64,000 nucleotides of DNA from positions 1 through 64,000 of the forward strand of contig JAHJNL010000031.1 of the NCBI GenBank assembly GCA_018820855.1, in the 5' to 3' direction. Numbering within the stretch: the first letter of the stretch is position 1; each line of letters starts with the position of its first letter. This document shows, in pieces, positions 35,617-45,011 of the stretch. Position numbers and translations under genes: made by a program. This DNA is from Pseudomonadota bacterium (GTDB lineage: Bacteria > Desulfobacterota > Desulfobulbia > Desulfobulbales > Desulfocapsaceae). The notes beneath the pieces were generated by a model. It was not told where the DNA came from and did not search any database. It was given only the letters and a program-made list of their open reading frames with translations.

Positions 35617-35853
35617 ATGTCTCAACTCAAGACACAGGTCATTATTCTGACCAAGTATTTTCGTATTGATGGGGAAATCGATCTGCTGCCAGGTGCGAGG
35701 TTGACCGACTTCATGAACAGCGTCAGCCAGATTATGGTGGTTACTGATGCCAGGGTAACTGATCACGATGGCAAGGAACTCGTAAAAGGGAAATTTATCA
35801 ATGTGCTTGTCAGGAATATAGAAATTATTCTTCCATCTGAAAGTGTAGTATAG
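35617..35853 (+). CDS. Small DUF6812-like protein
   Basis: A 78-residue beta-rich protein. The core KYFRIDGEIDLLPGARLTDFMN resembles a small uncharacterised family (DUF6812-like) found next to pilus or motility ATPase genes in deltaproteobacteria; the assignment is tentative. No signal peptide or membrane helix. The ATG has AAAGGA upstream. It is the first gene of the riboswitch-controlled operon and lies 26 bases before the first pilT gene, so a part in pilus assembly or retraction is possible. Confidence 0.6.
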   Translation: MSQLKTQVIILTKYFRIDGEIDLLPGARLTDFMNSVSQIMVVTDARVTDHDGKELVKGKFINVLVRNIEIILPSESVV

Positions 35854-35879
35854 ATTTCAGCTTTTGGGAGGCGGTTTTC

Positions 35880-36965
35880 ATGGCGTTACTGGATAAAGTT
35901 TTCAAGGCTGCTGTAGATATGCGGGCCTCAGATGTGCATGTTGTACCCGGAGAATCCTTCATGGTGCGCCGTATGGGGAAATTGGTGCGTTTGAAGAGCC
36001 AGGTGCTCACTGCCGAACATACTCTCAAAGTGATTGGGGAGTTGCTGACCCCGGCGCAGCAGGAGATCTTGTCTCGGGAGCAGCAGCTTGACTTTGCCTA
36101 TGATATTAGTGGATTGGCGCGTTTCAGGGGCAGTGTCATGCAGCACAATAAAGGGGTGAGCGGGGTATTCCGGGTGATTCCTCTCCAGATTCCCACCTTG
36201 GCCCAGTTGGGTCTGCCTGATGTGATCTATTCAATTCTTGATAATCATCAGGGCATTATATTGGTGACCGGGGCAACCGGCCATGGCAAGACAACGACCC
36301 TTGCTGCTATGGTAGATTATCTTAACTCAAAACGTCCCCATCATATTCTCACGGTTGAGGATCCCATCGAGTTTATTCACCCCTTTAAAAAAGGGGTGGT
36401 AAATCAGCGAGAACTGGGGCGCAACACCTTTTCTTATAAAAATGCCCTGAAGGGTGCTTTGCGGCAGGATCCGGATGTTATTGTTATTGGCGAGTTGAGG
36501 GACCTGGATACCATTTCTCTGGCGATTTCCGCCTCGGAGACTGGGCATCTGGTTATCGGTACCCTGTCGACTTCAGGTGCAGCAAAGACTGTAGACCGGA
36601 TTATTGATTCTTTTCCTCCCGGGGAACAGAATCAGATCAGAACCATGCTCAGTGAGTCGTTGAAAGCGGTTATTACCCAGCGTCTTGTCCCAGGTGCTGA
36701 TGGGAAGGTGATGCAGCTGGCACTTGAAATATTGATTGGCAATTTATCCATAGCCAACCTTATTCGTGATCACAAAACCTATCAGATTCATTCCACCATG
36801 CAGATGGGGAAAAAGCAGGGTATGCGCCTTATGGATGAATCCATAGTGGAGTTATTGCAGGAAGGAAAAATTACCCTGGAGGCAGCCCTTGCCAATGTTG
36901 ATAATAAGCTTCTTTTAAAGAGTTTTATGGGGCCTGGAGAAAAAATGCAGCTTGAGGAAGGGTAA
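35880..36965 (+). CDS. pilT: PilT/PilU-type twitching motility ATPase 1
   Basis: A 361-residue retraction ATPase of type IV pili. The order is: N-terminal PAS-like domain (RASDVHVVPGESFMVRR), Walker A at about residue 131, Asp box TVEDPIEFIH, Walker B-like DPDVIVIGELRD, then the His-box region GHLVIGTLSTSGAAKTVDRIID. Walker A reads GATGHGKTT: His replaces the usual Ser or Thr before the Lys. The last 30 residues carry LANVDNKLLLKSF. GGGAGG precedes the ATG. A second pilT follows 67 bases later. PilT and PilU cannot be separated by eye, but the altered Walker A makes this the better PilU-like candidate. Confidence 0.9.
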   Translation: MALLDKVFKAAVDMRASDVHVVPGESFMVRRMGKLVRLKSQVLTAEHTLKVIGELLTPAQQEILSREQQLDFAYDISGLARFRGSVMQHNKGVSGVFRVIPLQIPTLAQLGLPDVIYSILDNHQGIILVTGATGHGKTTTLAAMVDYLNSKRPHHILTVEDPIEFIHPFKKGVVNQRELGRNTFSYKNALKGALRQDPDVIVIGELRDLDTISLAISASETGHLVIGTLSTSGAAKTVDRIIDSFPPGEQNQIRTMLSESLKAVITQRLVPGADGKVMQLALEILIGNLSIANLIRDHKTYQIHSTMQMGKKQGMRLMDESIVELLQEGKITLEAALANVDNKLLLKSFMGPGEKMQLEEG

Positions 36966-37032
36966 AAATCCTGTTTATTCGACTGGGGTACAGGCAGGAT
37001 TTTCATATATATTAACTACTGATAGAGTGAAC

Positions 37033-38097
37033 ATGGCTCAGATTGATACCTATTTCAGACAGATGAAGGAACATGGGGCCAGTGACCTGCACATGGTCAT
37101 TGGCTTTCCTCCACTCTTGCGTCTGCGCGGAGATCTTGTTCCTCTGGATGCTTCTGTTCTGACCCCGGAATCTAATAAACAGATTCTTTATGAGATTCTT
37201 GACTTGGAACAGCAGGCGACCCTTAAAGAAAGGAAAGATTTCGACAAGGCCTATGAACTGGAAGGTGTCGGACGATTCCGTTGTAACTTTTTGTTTCAGC
37301 ATCGAGGAATGGGTGCTGTGTTCCGTATTATCCCCACCAAAATTCTTACCCTTGATCAACTTGGTATGCCGGAGGTGGTGAAGAAAATTGCCCGTTATGA
37401 GCGGGGCCTGGTTCTGGTTACCGGGCCGACTGGCAGTGGGAAGTCAACAACCATGGCTGCTATTATTGACATGATCAATGATACCTATCCCAAGCATATC
37501 ATCACCATTGAAGATCCTTTGGAGTTTGTTCACCCCAATAAGAAATGTGTTTTTTCACAGAGGGAAATCGGTACCCATGCAGAGAGTTTTGCCAAGGCCT
37601 TGATGGTGGCAAACCGTGAAGATCCTGATGTCATTCTGGTTGGCGAAATGCGGGATCTTGAGACCATTGCCCTTGCCCTGACTTGTGCCGAACTGGGCAT
37701 TCTTGTCTTTGGAACCTTGCATACAAACAGTGCAGCAAAGACTATTGATCGCATCATTAATGCCTTTCCCGCAGAACAACAGGCACAGACGCGAACCATG
37801 CTCTCGGAATCGCTTAAAGCGGTCATTGCCCAGCAGCTTTTAAAAACAAAGGACGGTAAGGGAAGGTGCGCGGCAATCGAGGTATTGCTGGGTTCCTCTG
37901 CTCTGGCAAGCATTATCAGAGACGGCAAGATAACCCAGATAGACTCGCTGATACAGACGGGAAAATCCCAAGGGATGCAGACCATGGATCAGCATCTTCA
38001 GGATATGCTGGAGAAAGGAATGATAACCCGGGAGGCGGCAAAGGAAAAGGCTATGAATAAAAGCCTGTTTGCTGATCCGGCTGGAGAAGAAATCTAA
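37033..38097 (+). CDS. pilT: PilT/PilU-type twitching motility ATPase 2
   Basis: A 354-residue PilT-family ATPase with a canonical Walker A (GPTGSGKSTT, about residue 136), Asp box TIEDPLEFVH, Walker B DPDVILVGEMRD and the His-box region ELGILVFGTLHTNSAAKTIDRIIN. The N-terminal domain begins GASDLHMVIGFPPLLRLRG. It is roughly half identical to the preceding paralogue, which points to an old duplication. The ATG at 37033 is chosen because the family starts here; the longer frame overlaps the upstream gene. It belongs to the same riboswitch-led operon. Confidence 0.92.
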   Translation: MAQIDTYFRQMKEHGASDLHMVIGFPPLLRLRGDLVPLDASVLTPESNKQILYEILDLEQQATLKERKDFDKAYELEGVGRFRCNFLFQHRGMGAVFRIIPTKILTLDQLGMPEVVKKIARYERGLVLVTGPTGSGKSTTMAAIIDMINDTYPKHIITIEDPLEFVHPNKKCVFSQREIGTHAESFAKALMVANREDPDVILVGEMRDLETIALALTCAELGILVFGTLHTNSAAKTIDRIINAFPAEQQAQTRTMLSESLKAVIAQQLLKTKDGKGRCAAIEVLLGSSALASIIRDGKITQIDSLIQTGKSQGMQTMDQHLQDMLEKGMITREAAKEKAMNKSLFADPAGEEI

Positions 38098-38180
38098 GAA
38101 CCTGTGGTTCTTAAACAGGAGTTTTTTTCCTGCCAGTTCAGTTAGGTAAAAGAGAAGTGATGCTATTGCATTGACAATGG

Positions 38181-38825
38181 GTGAAAAGATTGTCTGCAAC
38201 AATAGGGCTAATCAGTGATGTTCATGCTACAGCAGCTCCCCTCCGCGAAGCGTTGGCAATCTTTGAGCAGGAGGGTGTTGATCTGGTTCTCTGTGCAGGA
38301 GATATAGCGGGCTATGGAACAGAGCTTGAGCAGAGCATTGAACTGTTTCTTGAAAATGGCTGCACAACGATTCTGGGTAATCATGATGTCTGGCACATTG
38401 AGCAGCAGGTGAAAGGACAAAAAATGTGGGTTGATACATTTTTTCACAATTTGCCCGTGGCTTGGGAATCTACTGTGGAAGGGAAACGTGTTTTGGCTGT
38501 TCATGCAAGTCCTCCTCTTTCGATGAACAGAGGGATTACTCTGTTGGATCAGTATGGAACAATTATCTGCAGCCAAAAAGAAAATTGGGCTTATGAGTTG
38601 GAAGAATATGATCTTGACGTGCTGGTTGTGGGACATACCCATCAGCTCTTTGCAGAAGTGTTGGGCCAGACCCTGGTGGTCAACCCGGGCAGCACAAAAT
38701 TTAACCATTCCTGTGTAATTCTGAGCCTTCCCGACTTGAGAGTCAGAAGTTTTCCGTTATCAGGAAAAACGTCGAGAAAGGTTTGGCACTGGGGAATGAT
38801 GAACAGAGAGGGACTAGGTACATAA
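38181..38825 (+). CDS. Calcineurin-like metallophosphoesterase (YfcE/MJ0936-like)
   Basis: A 214-residue phosphoesterase with the full metal set: GLISDVHATAAPL (DxH), VLCAGDIAGYG (GD), TILGNHDVWH (GNHD), LAVHASPP (H) and VVGHTHQLF (GHxH). Members act as phosphodiesterases or protein phosphatases of broad specificity. It begins at a GTG without a strong ribosome site. It lies 84 bases after the second pilT in the same direction and may be the last gene of the operon. A link to cyclic-nucleotide turnover is speculative. Confidence 0.88.
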   Translation: MKRLSATIGLISDVHATAAPLREALAIFEQEGVDLVLCAGDIAGYGTELEQSIELFLENGCTTILGNHDVWHIEQQVKGQKMWVDTFFHNLPVAWESTVEGKRVLAVHASPPLSMNRGITLLDQYGTIICSQKENWAYELEEYDLDVLVVGHTHQLFAEVLGQTLVVNPGSTKFNHSCVILSLPDLRVRSFPLSGKTSRKVWHWGMMNREGLGT

Positions 38826-38982
38826 AGAATGCCTTCCTGCCTTTTGTTTACCCCTGTGTCGAGTCGTTTTTGCAGCAAATGAAGTTTGGCACTTACCTTG
38901 ATTGGTTTCTGAAGGTTGGATAATTAAGGTTCAAAATAGTATTAATAACTTGTCATAAGGTATTAAAGAACTGGTTATCCAT

Positions 38983-41860
38983 ATGGCTGACACCGCAGAA
39001 ACCGATCGGATTGAAAAAATAATTGCTGCAGTAAAGAAAGCCTCTCAGGGCGATTATGCTGTTCGTCTTGATATCTCGGAAGATAATGATCTTCTCAACT
39101 CCCTTGCTGCTGATGTTAATGAGCTGACAGGAAATTTGTCAAAACGAGCCGCTGCGAACAGGCAACTGAAGAAGGCATTTCTGAACAGAGATCGTCTGCT
39201 GCGCAATATTTTTGAACAAACCTCCTATCCCATATGGATTTCCGATGCCAAAGGCACATTAATCCACATTAACCAGGCTTGTTGCGATATGCTGAATATT
39301 CAGCCGGACGAAGTCATTGGTAACTATAATATACTGAAAGATAATATTATTGAGGAACAGGGTTGTCTCTCTTTGGTCAAATCCGTTTTTGAGGAAGGGA
39401 AGACGACTGAATTCTCTATTGAATATGATAGTTCCCGTTTAACGTCTCTTCACCTTGCCCGGAGAAATGTTACAATCCTTGATGTGACAATTTCTCCGGT
39501 GAAAGACGGGAGTGGCACCATTACAAATGCCATTATAGTCCATCATGACATCACCAGGCGTACGCAACTGGAAGAAGAGTTGGAGTACTTCCGCTTCAGT
39601 ATTGAAAGAGCTACAGATGCTGTATTCTGGCTCGATTGTACTGGTCTGATAACTTATGTAAATGAACAGGCCTGTCGCTCGCTCGGGTACACCAGAGAAG
39701 AGTTGCAGGCCCTGTACCTGTGGGATATCGATCCCGACTACCCGGAGGCTCGCTGGATTAGCACTTGGGAAGAGGATGCGGCGGCAGAACAACGCCTCAT
39801 CAAAACTTGGCACCGGCACAAAAACGGTACCCTCCTGCCTGTAGAGATTTCAACAAATCACATCAAGTTAGGCGATAAGGAATATCACGTTGCTTATGTG
39901 CTTGACATTACGGAACGAATAGAGGCTGAACGTCTGCTGCATGAGAGTGACTTAAAACTAAAAGACGCTCAAAAGATGGCTGGTCTGGGGTATTGGGGAT
40001 GGGATGTCGGGACAGGCAATGTTGAATGGTCAGATGAAACATATAAGATCTTCGAACTTGATCCAAAGGAATTCAGACCACAACTGGATTCGATCATGGC
40101 CCTCTCTCCCTGGCCGGAGGATAATAGCCGTGATCAAGAGATAATGTAGAAGGTGATTGAGACTCGTGGGCAGATTTCATTTGAACAGCGATTCCTTCGT
40201 CCTGCTGGCAGCATCGGTTATTATTTTTCAACATGTCGTGGGGGTTTTCGATAAAAATGATAATCTCATTACTTTGATGGGGACGGTACAGGATATTTCC
40301 GAACGCAAACAGGCGGAGGAGGAACTCCGGGAAAGTGAGGCAAGGTATAGAAGTGTTGTCGACAACATAGGGATCGGTATTGCCTTGATTGGTCAGAATA
40401 TGGAGGTTTTGTCGGTGAATAACGTGATCAGATAGTGGTTTCCTGATGCTGATTTTACACGCCATCCGGTTTGCCATCAGATATTTAATAATCCTTCGCG
40501 ACAGGAACCATGCACTTACTGCGCTGCGATTGAATCTTTTCAGGATGGTGCGGTCCATGAAACGATAACTGAGACACCGGCAGGAGAAAGCACTACAAAT
40601 TTTAGAATTATTACTTCACCAATTAAGGACAGTTCCGGCAAAGTTACCGCAGTCATTGAGATGTTGGAGGATATTACCGAAAAAGTTCAGTTTGAACAGG
40701 AAAAACAAAAGCTGGAAAGACAACTTCTTCAAGCACAAAAGATGGAAGCGGTTGGCACACTTGCCGGCGGAATAGCCCATGACTTCAACAATATGCTGAG
40801 TGTAATAATCGGTTACGTTGAGTTGCTTAAAGATAAGTTTCCCAAGGAATCTTTCGTATTGGCAGATCTTGCGGAGATAGAAAAAGCTGCCCTTCGCTCA
40901 AGAGACACTACCCGCCAACTTCTTGCTTTTTCACGGCAGCAGGCGATTGCCCTCAAGGCCATAAATCTGATTGACCATATAGGAAAATTAGAAAAAACAC
41001 TTGGCCGTCTTATTGGTGAGGACATCGATTTACTCGTTCGTACAGAAAAAGACCTCTGGGAGATCAACTTTGATCCTTCCCAAGTTGATCAGATCCTTAT
41101 CAACTTGGCAGTGAACGCGCGAGATGCCATGCTCAATGGAGGCAAGGTGACGATTGAAGCTGAAAATGTTGTTCTTGATGAGGAGTATTGCCTGATTCAT
41201 CATGAAGCTATACCCGGGGAATATGTTCTTTTGATGGTAAGTGATAATGGATCAGGGATGGACACGGAAACTCTTTCACATGCATTTGAACCTTTTTTCA
41301 CCACTAAAAAAATCGGCAAAGGCACAGGACTTGGTCTTGCAACCGTATTTGGGATTATCAAACAGAATGAAGGACTTATTGACGTTTACAGCGAACCGGG
41401 CCAAGGAACCACGTTTAAAATATATATCCCGAAGACAATGGCAGGAGCTGAGCCAAAAGAAAAAGAGAAGGGAAGTCTGGATGACTCTGTAACCGGAACT
41501 GTTTTGTTAGTGGAAGATGATAAAATGGTGCGTGAGATGACCCAGAAAATGCTTGAGAATATGGGCTACAATGTTTTGGTTGCGGAAAATCCAACAGCTG
41601 CTTTGTCGCTTTGTGAAAAGAGCGCTGTATTAATAAATCTTCTACTCACCGATGTGATTATGCCTGATATGAATGGTGCAGAGTTACGAGATAGAATTAT
41701 TGCACTGTGTCCTGAAATCAAAGTTCTTTTTATGTCCGGATACACTGCAACCATAATTTCCCGGCATGGCGTGTTGGATAATGGTTTGAAATTCATCCAA
41801 AAACCATTCAGTAAAAAGGAGCTGGCGCAGAAAGTCGCTGATGCTCTTTGGGACAGATAG
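38983..41860 (+). pseudogene. PAS-domain hybrid histidine kinase, broken by two TAG codons and a frameshift
   Basis: About 958 codons in three pieces: 38983-40149, a middle piece to 40435, and 40436-41860. Domain order is an N-terminal HAMP-like helix (residues 10-55), four or so PAS domains, HisKA with H-box GGIAHDFNNMLSVIIG, an HATPase domain (NARDAM, DNGSGMD, GTGLGLATV), then a receiver domain (LVEDD, TDVIMPDMNG, FIQKPFS). Breaks: TAG at 40147-40149 between EIM and KVIETRG, one extra base in a T run at 40224-40228 (YYF must continue FQHVVGVF), and TAG at 40433-40435 between NNVIR and WFPDAD. Similarity runs on across each break. It may be a real pseudogene or contain sequencing errors. Confidence 0.85.
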
Positions 41861-41949
41861 GTATTTCTGACCATCCGCCTGATAACAGGGACAAGGCCGG
41901 AAATGCAAAACACGAATAAAAAAGAAAATTCTTAAAAAAGGAGAAAACC

Positions 41950-42543
41950 ATGGCTATTGTCTTACCGGATCTTCCTTACCAAAAAGATGCTTTGACACCT
42001 TATATCAGTGCAAAGACCTTGGATTTTCATCATGGTAAACATCATAACGCTTATGTTACCAACCTGAATAAACTGATTGAGGGAACTGATCTGGCCGGCG
42101 AGGCTCTAGAGGCTATTATTCAAAAGACAGTAAATGTTGCTGATAAAGCCGCAATTTTCAATAACGCGGCTCAGGTCTGGAATCATACTTTTTATTGGCA
42201 ATCAATGAGGCCTGATGGCGGAGGATTACCCATGGGCCATATCGCCAAGAAGATTGATGCTGATTTCGGAGGCTATGATAATTTTATTGAACAGTTGAAG
42301 AACGCGGGGCTTACACAGTTTGGCAGCGGCTGGGCCTGGCTGGTAATGAAAGACAACAGGCTTGAGATCATGAAGACTGCAAATGCTGATACACCCATAG
42401 CTCATGGTGTAAAGCCTTTGTTGACCGTGGATGTCTGGGAGCATGCCTACTATCTTGACTATCAAAACGGGCGCGGCAGCTATCTTGAAGCATTTATAAA
42501 CAATCTTATCAACTGGGAGTTCGTCAACTCTCATCTTGGTTAA
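41950..42543 (+). CDS. sodB: Iron superoxide dismutase
   Basis: A 197-residue Fe/Mn-type SOD. Metal ligands are visible in DFHHGKHHNAYV (first His), NHTFYWQSM (second His) and the DVWEHAYYLDYQN motif (Asp and His). AAQVWNHTFYW and GSGWAWLV, with the Gln-side features of FeSOD, favour iron. The start has a strong AAAAAAGGAG. No signal peptide, so it is cytoplasmic. It protects an anaerobe during oxygen exposure and stands alone downstream of the broken kinase. Confidence 0.95.
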   Translation: MAIVLPDLPYQKDALTPYISAKTLDFHHGKHHNAYVTNLNKLIEGTDLAGEALEAIIQKTVNVADKAAIFNNAAQVWNHTFYWQSMRPDGGGLPMGHIAKKIDADFGGYDNFIEQLKNAGLTQFGSGWAWLVMKDNRLEIMKTANADTPIAHGVKPLLTVDVWEHAYYLDYQNGRGSYLEAFINNLINWEFVNSHLG

Positions 42544-42940
42544 GCACGGGGCCAAAAAAAACGGGCACCGGAATAACTCTTTTAATCTACAAAGATTGAT
42601 TGGTTGAAGTGGAAACATTTTGTTCTCATCTTTGAAGATTTTTTCAGAGATGAGAACGAAAAACCTTCTATGGCTGGCACTTGATCAGAGCGAAGAAAGA
42701 GGTTTTTTAAGAAGAAATTACTGAAGAGTAGAGAGGTGGCTTCCATCGTTAGACCGGTATTCTGAGTTTATTAAGCGGACAAGATGCAATTGCAATCTGT
42801 TTCACTTCTGCGTTATCGCAAGAGAGCGGTAACACGCTGCAATACGAGTTGTTGGAGGCATAACGAAGATTGCAGGTGACAGGTCGTTTTTTTTAAATGC
42901 ATTGTGTATCCATAGAACCTATGGATTAGAAGCGGATGCG
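42544..42940. other. Intergenic region with hairpins between convergent genes
   Basis: It holds a perfect 10-base stem (GTTCTCATCT at 42622-42631 with AGATGAGAAC at 42648-42657) just after sodB, and a weaker GTTATCGC/GCGGTAAC hairpin near 42812-42835. No gene was recognised in this 397-base stretch. The first hairpin could terminate sodB. Confidence 0.5.
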
Positions 42941-43525
42941 TCAGCCTGTTGATTTCGGAGTTGAGGCAACTGCTGCCCGTTGTTTTCTGATGGCCGTCTT
43001 TTGTTGATTGAAATTTTCAATTCTCCTGGCATTGGCTGCCAACACTCCCCGCTCCCTCATCACATCGAACCGGCTTTTTCTATTGGGATTCACTGCGGTA
43101 TCCATAATAAAGGTAGGGGGATTCTCGGCCTCATATTTCTTCTGGATCTCAGCGCCAGCTGCTTCAATGAGCTTATCGGCTTCATGGCTCAACGTAGGTA
43201 CTTCTTTTTTTGCAGCAATGGCATCCTCGTAGGCCTGGTCATATTTTCCCATGGCCATCAGAAAACTGCTTCGTTCCAGATGAACCCAACCTTTATGGTT
43301 GAGTTCCAGGGCCTGGTTATAGTCTTCCAGGGCCTTTTCCCATTGCTGTGTCTGAGTATACTGTCTGGCGCGGTACATATGAAATGTACTCTTGGCCACA
43401 GGATCTTGAGACTGCTCGATTTCGTGACCTAATTGCATGATAATTGAGTTGTTGTTTTCCGCCAGCCCAATAGAGGACGTGAGCAGGATAAAAAGAAGAG
43501 GGAGCAAAATATATTTGGGGGGCAT
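42941..43525 (-). CDS. Secreted TPR-containing protein
   Basis: A 194-residue protein with a signal peptide (residues 1-22, SIGLA). Two or three TPR repeats lie at about residues 45-110 (ARQYTQTQQWEKALEDYNQALEL, then SSFLMAMGKYDQAYEDAIAA). A basic, Arg/Lys-rich C-terminal 50 residues contains SRFDVMRERGVLAANARRIENFNQQKTAIRKQ. No specific family is recognised. It stands alone on the minus strand; the 437 bases beyond it show no clear gene or regulatory site. Confidence 0.75.
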   Translation of the reverse strand: MPPKYILLPLLFILLTSSIGLAENNNSIIMQLGHEIEQSQDPVAKSTFHMYRARQYTQTQQWEKALEDYNQALELNHKGWVHLERSSFLMAMGKYDQAYEDAIAAKKEVPTLSHEADKLIEAAGAEIQKKYEAENPPTFIMDTAVNPNRKSRFDVMRERGVLAANARRIENFNQQKTAIRKQRAAVASTPKSTG

Positions 43526-43962
43526 TTTTTTTGGTACCTCAGTGGATTTTTCTATTAGAGGGAAATCTCAAGCCTAACACGTTCATTCTTTTTTGTTATA
43601 CCACAAATAGCTACTTGAAGCGAACAGAAACAGATGGTTATACCTAGGGTATAGGGCGGAATAAAAGGAACTGGGGAGGATTCTCGGTGAGTTCTAATCA
43701 TGTTGGCCCTTAAAACATATTATTAGCAGCGTACATCGGCTATCTGAGCTCTGTGACTTCTTTTTTCTCGCTGCTTCCGGATCGTGTCATTTGAGAAAAA
43801 TTATAATCGGCCACTTTTGTCTGCCTGTCAAGTCTGATCCCAGTTTTTTAAGGTCATGAGAGGTTGCCAAAAGTAATCTCTGTACATCGTAACAAAAAGA
43901 CTTACATTAACAGACGTACATAGGAACTATTATCAAAAAAAATCAATACAGAGAACGGTGCC
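43526..43962. other. Intergenic region, nothing recognised
   Basis: A stretch of 437 bases between divergent genes. AT-rich promoter-like segments occur but no convincing promoter, RNA or repeat was identified. It must hold the start signals for the TPR gene (minus) and the small-ORF pair (plus). Confidence 0.5.
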
Positions 43963-44148
43963 ATGGAAGATAAAAAAAATATTATAAAAAAAGCAGATAC
44001 AGAGCGAGTGGCGATCCTCAGGTCACTACCTCAGGAAATCAAACAGACACTTACCGGAGAAGAGGCTGCAGCGTTTATAAATAATGAGCCTCTTTCTGAA
44101 GTACTTTATGAAAAACTCAAAAACTATCTAGTGCCAATTGATGATTAA
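43963..44148 (+). CDS. Small acidic/charged protein, 61 residues
   Basis: A 61-residue ORF (ATG to TAA) rich in Lys and Glu, predicted mostly helical: an N-terminal lysine-rich stretch, then AILRSLPQEIKQTLTGEEAAAFINNEPLSEVLYEKLKN. There is no Cys, signal peptide or membrane helix. The ribosome site is weak (AGAGAACGG). No family recognised. It is followed 29 bases later by a 55-residue Cys-rich ORF in the same direction with a strong ribosome site, so the two look like one small operon. Confidence 0.5.
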   Translation: MEDKKNIIKKADTERVAILRSLPQEIKQTLTGEEAAAFINNEPLSEVLYEKLKNYLVPIDD

Positions 44149-44177
44149 CCATGAGATGGCCAGAAAAGGAGTATATT

Positions 44178-44345
44178 ATGGAAAAGACAAGTAAGCCGCA
44201 AGCTGAGCCTGTAGAAGTCTGTGAGTGTAATAATGAATGGCGGGGAGTTCTTGGAGGAAATGACTGGGAAGAATGTCAGTGTTATGTGGTTGAAGGAAAA
44301 GATGAAGATGAGGATAAGGAAGCTCAAAATCCTAAATGTCATTGA
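44178..44345 (+). CDS. Small Cys-rich protein, 55 residues
   Basis: A 55-residue ORF starting at the ATG with AAGGAG nine bases upstream (44166-44171); an earlier in-frame ATG at 44151 has no such site. It holds five Cys: CEC near residues 14-16, CQC near 33-35 and a C-terminal KCH. A very acidic stretch (EGKDEDEDKEA) lies before the last Cys. This could be a metal-binding peptide or a peptide precursor. No signal peptide and no family recognised. It precedes the decahaem cytochrome by 666 bases. Confidence 0.6.
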   Translation: MEKTSKPQAEPVEVCECNNEWRGVLGGNDWEECQCYVVEGKDEDEDKEAQNPKCH

Positions 44346-45011
44346 TACAGAAATTCTGAAAAGATTAGGGACAGGCGAGTGCTAATGTATCTTCCCTTGT
44401 TATCCCTGCTACCAGCATGTAGCTTTTATTTCTCCTCGCTTCTCTTCTCTAAGATTTGCCACCCATATACAAGGAAATGGCAGCAGCCTATGTATATGGG
44501 TGCTGTATAATCAGAAATTGTTTTTTTCTCTGGGGCTGACATCTATTAGTAGGACAAGACGTTCACCAAGTGCAAGCTTTAAAGGCCGCGCCGCGTAAAC
44601 ATTGTTTGCGTTACATGTAGGCTGCGCTCGTTCTTCGTAAAAAAGGTTTACGGTTTTTTCGCTGCTGTGTGGTATCCGCAAGAAAAAAGGACAATTTGAA
44701 ATCTCACTCTTGTTCTTTTATTTCACCTCACTTTTCACTCCTTGATACAAAAATGTAATTCATTTCTTCCGGAAAAGGCGAGAGGTAATAATCAATATTA
44801 TTACCATGATGCTTTCCATCTCTCCGGTAATACGGAAATAAATGTAATGAGATCTTTGCTGGTAACCCAGGTATCCTCCCTGGAAAGATACAGGTGTTTC
44901 TTCACTGTTAAGACATTCTGGCGCTCGTTTTGCATACCACATTGTGAGAACCGGTTTGTTTTACCATAGAAAAAAGAAGATTCACCTTAGCCCCTCGGGG
45001 AGGAAATGAAA
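44346..45011. other. Long leader region before the decahaem cytochrome gene, with a strong hairpin
   Basis: A perfect 11-base stem (CACCCATATAC at 44460-44470 with GTATATGGGTG at 44492-44502) lies 115 bases after the small Cys-rich gene. The rest (about 500 bases) shows no gene. It may be a long 5' leader of the cytochrome gene. No GEMM or other riboswitch was recognised here. Confidence 0.5.

Noticed and set aside
40147-40435. In-frame TAG codons as pyrrolysine in the hybrid kinase
   Set aside because: A frameshift between them is also needed, histidine kinases are not pyrrolysine proteins, and TAG ends several normal genes here.
43628-43650. Short palindrome around TATACCTAGGGTATA as an operator
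   Set aside because: Too short and imperfect, and no second copy was seen near a related gene.
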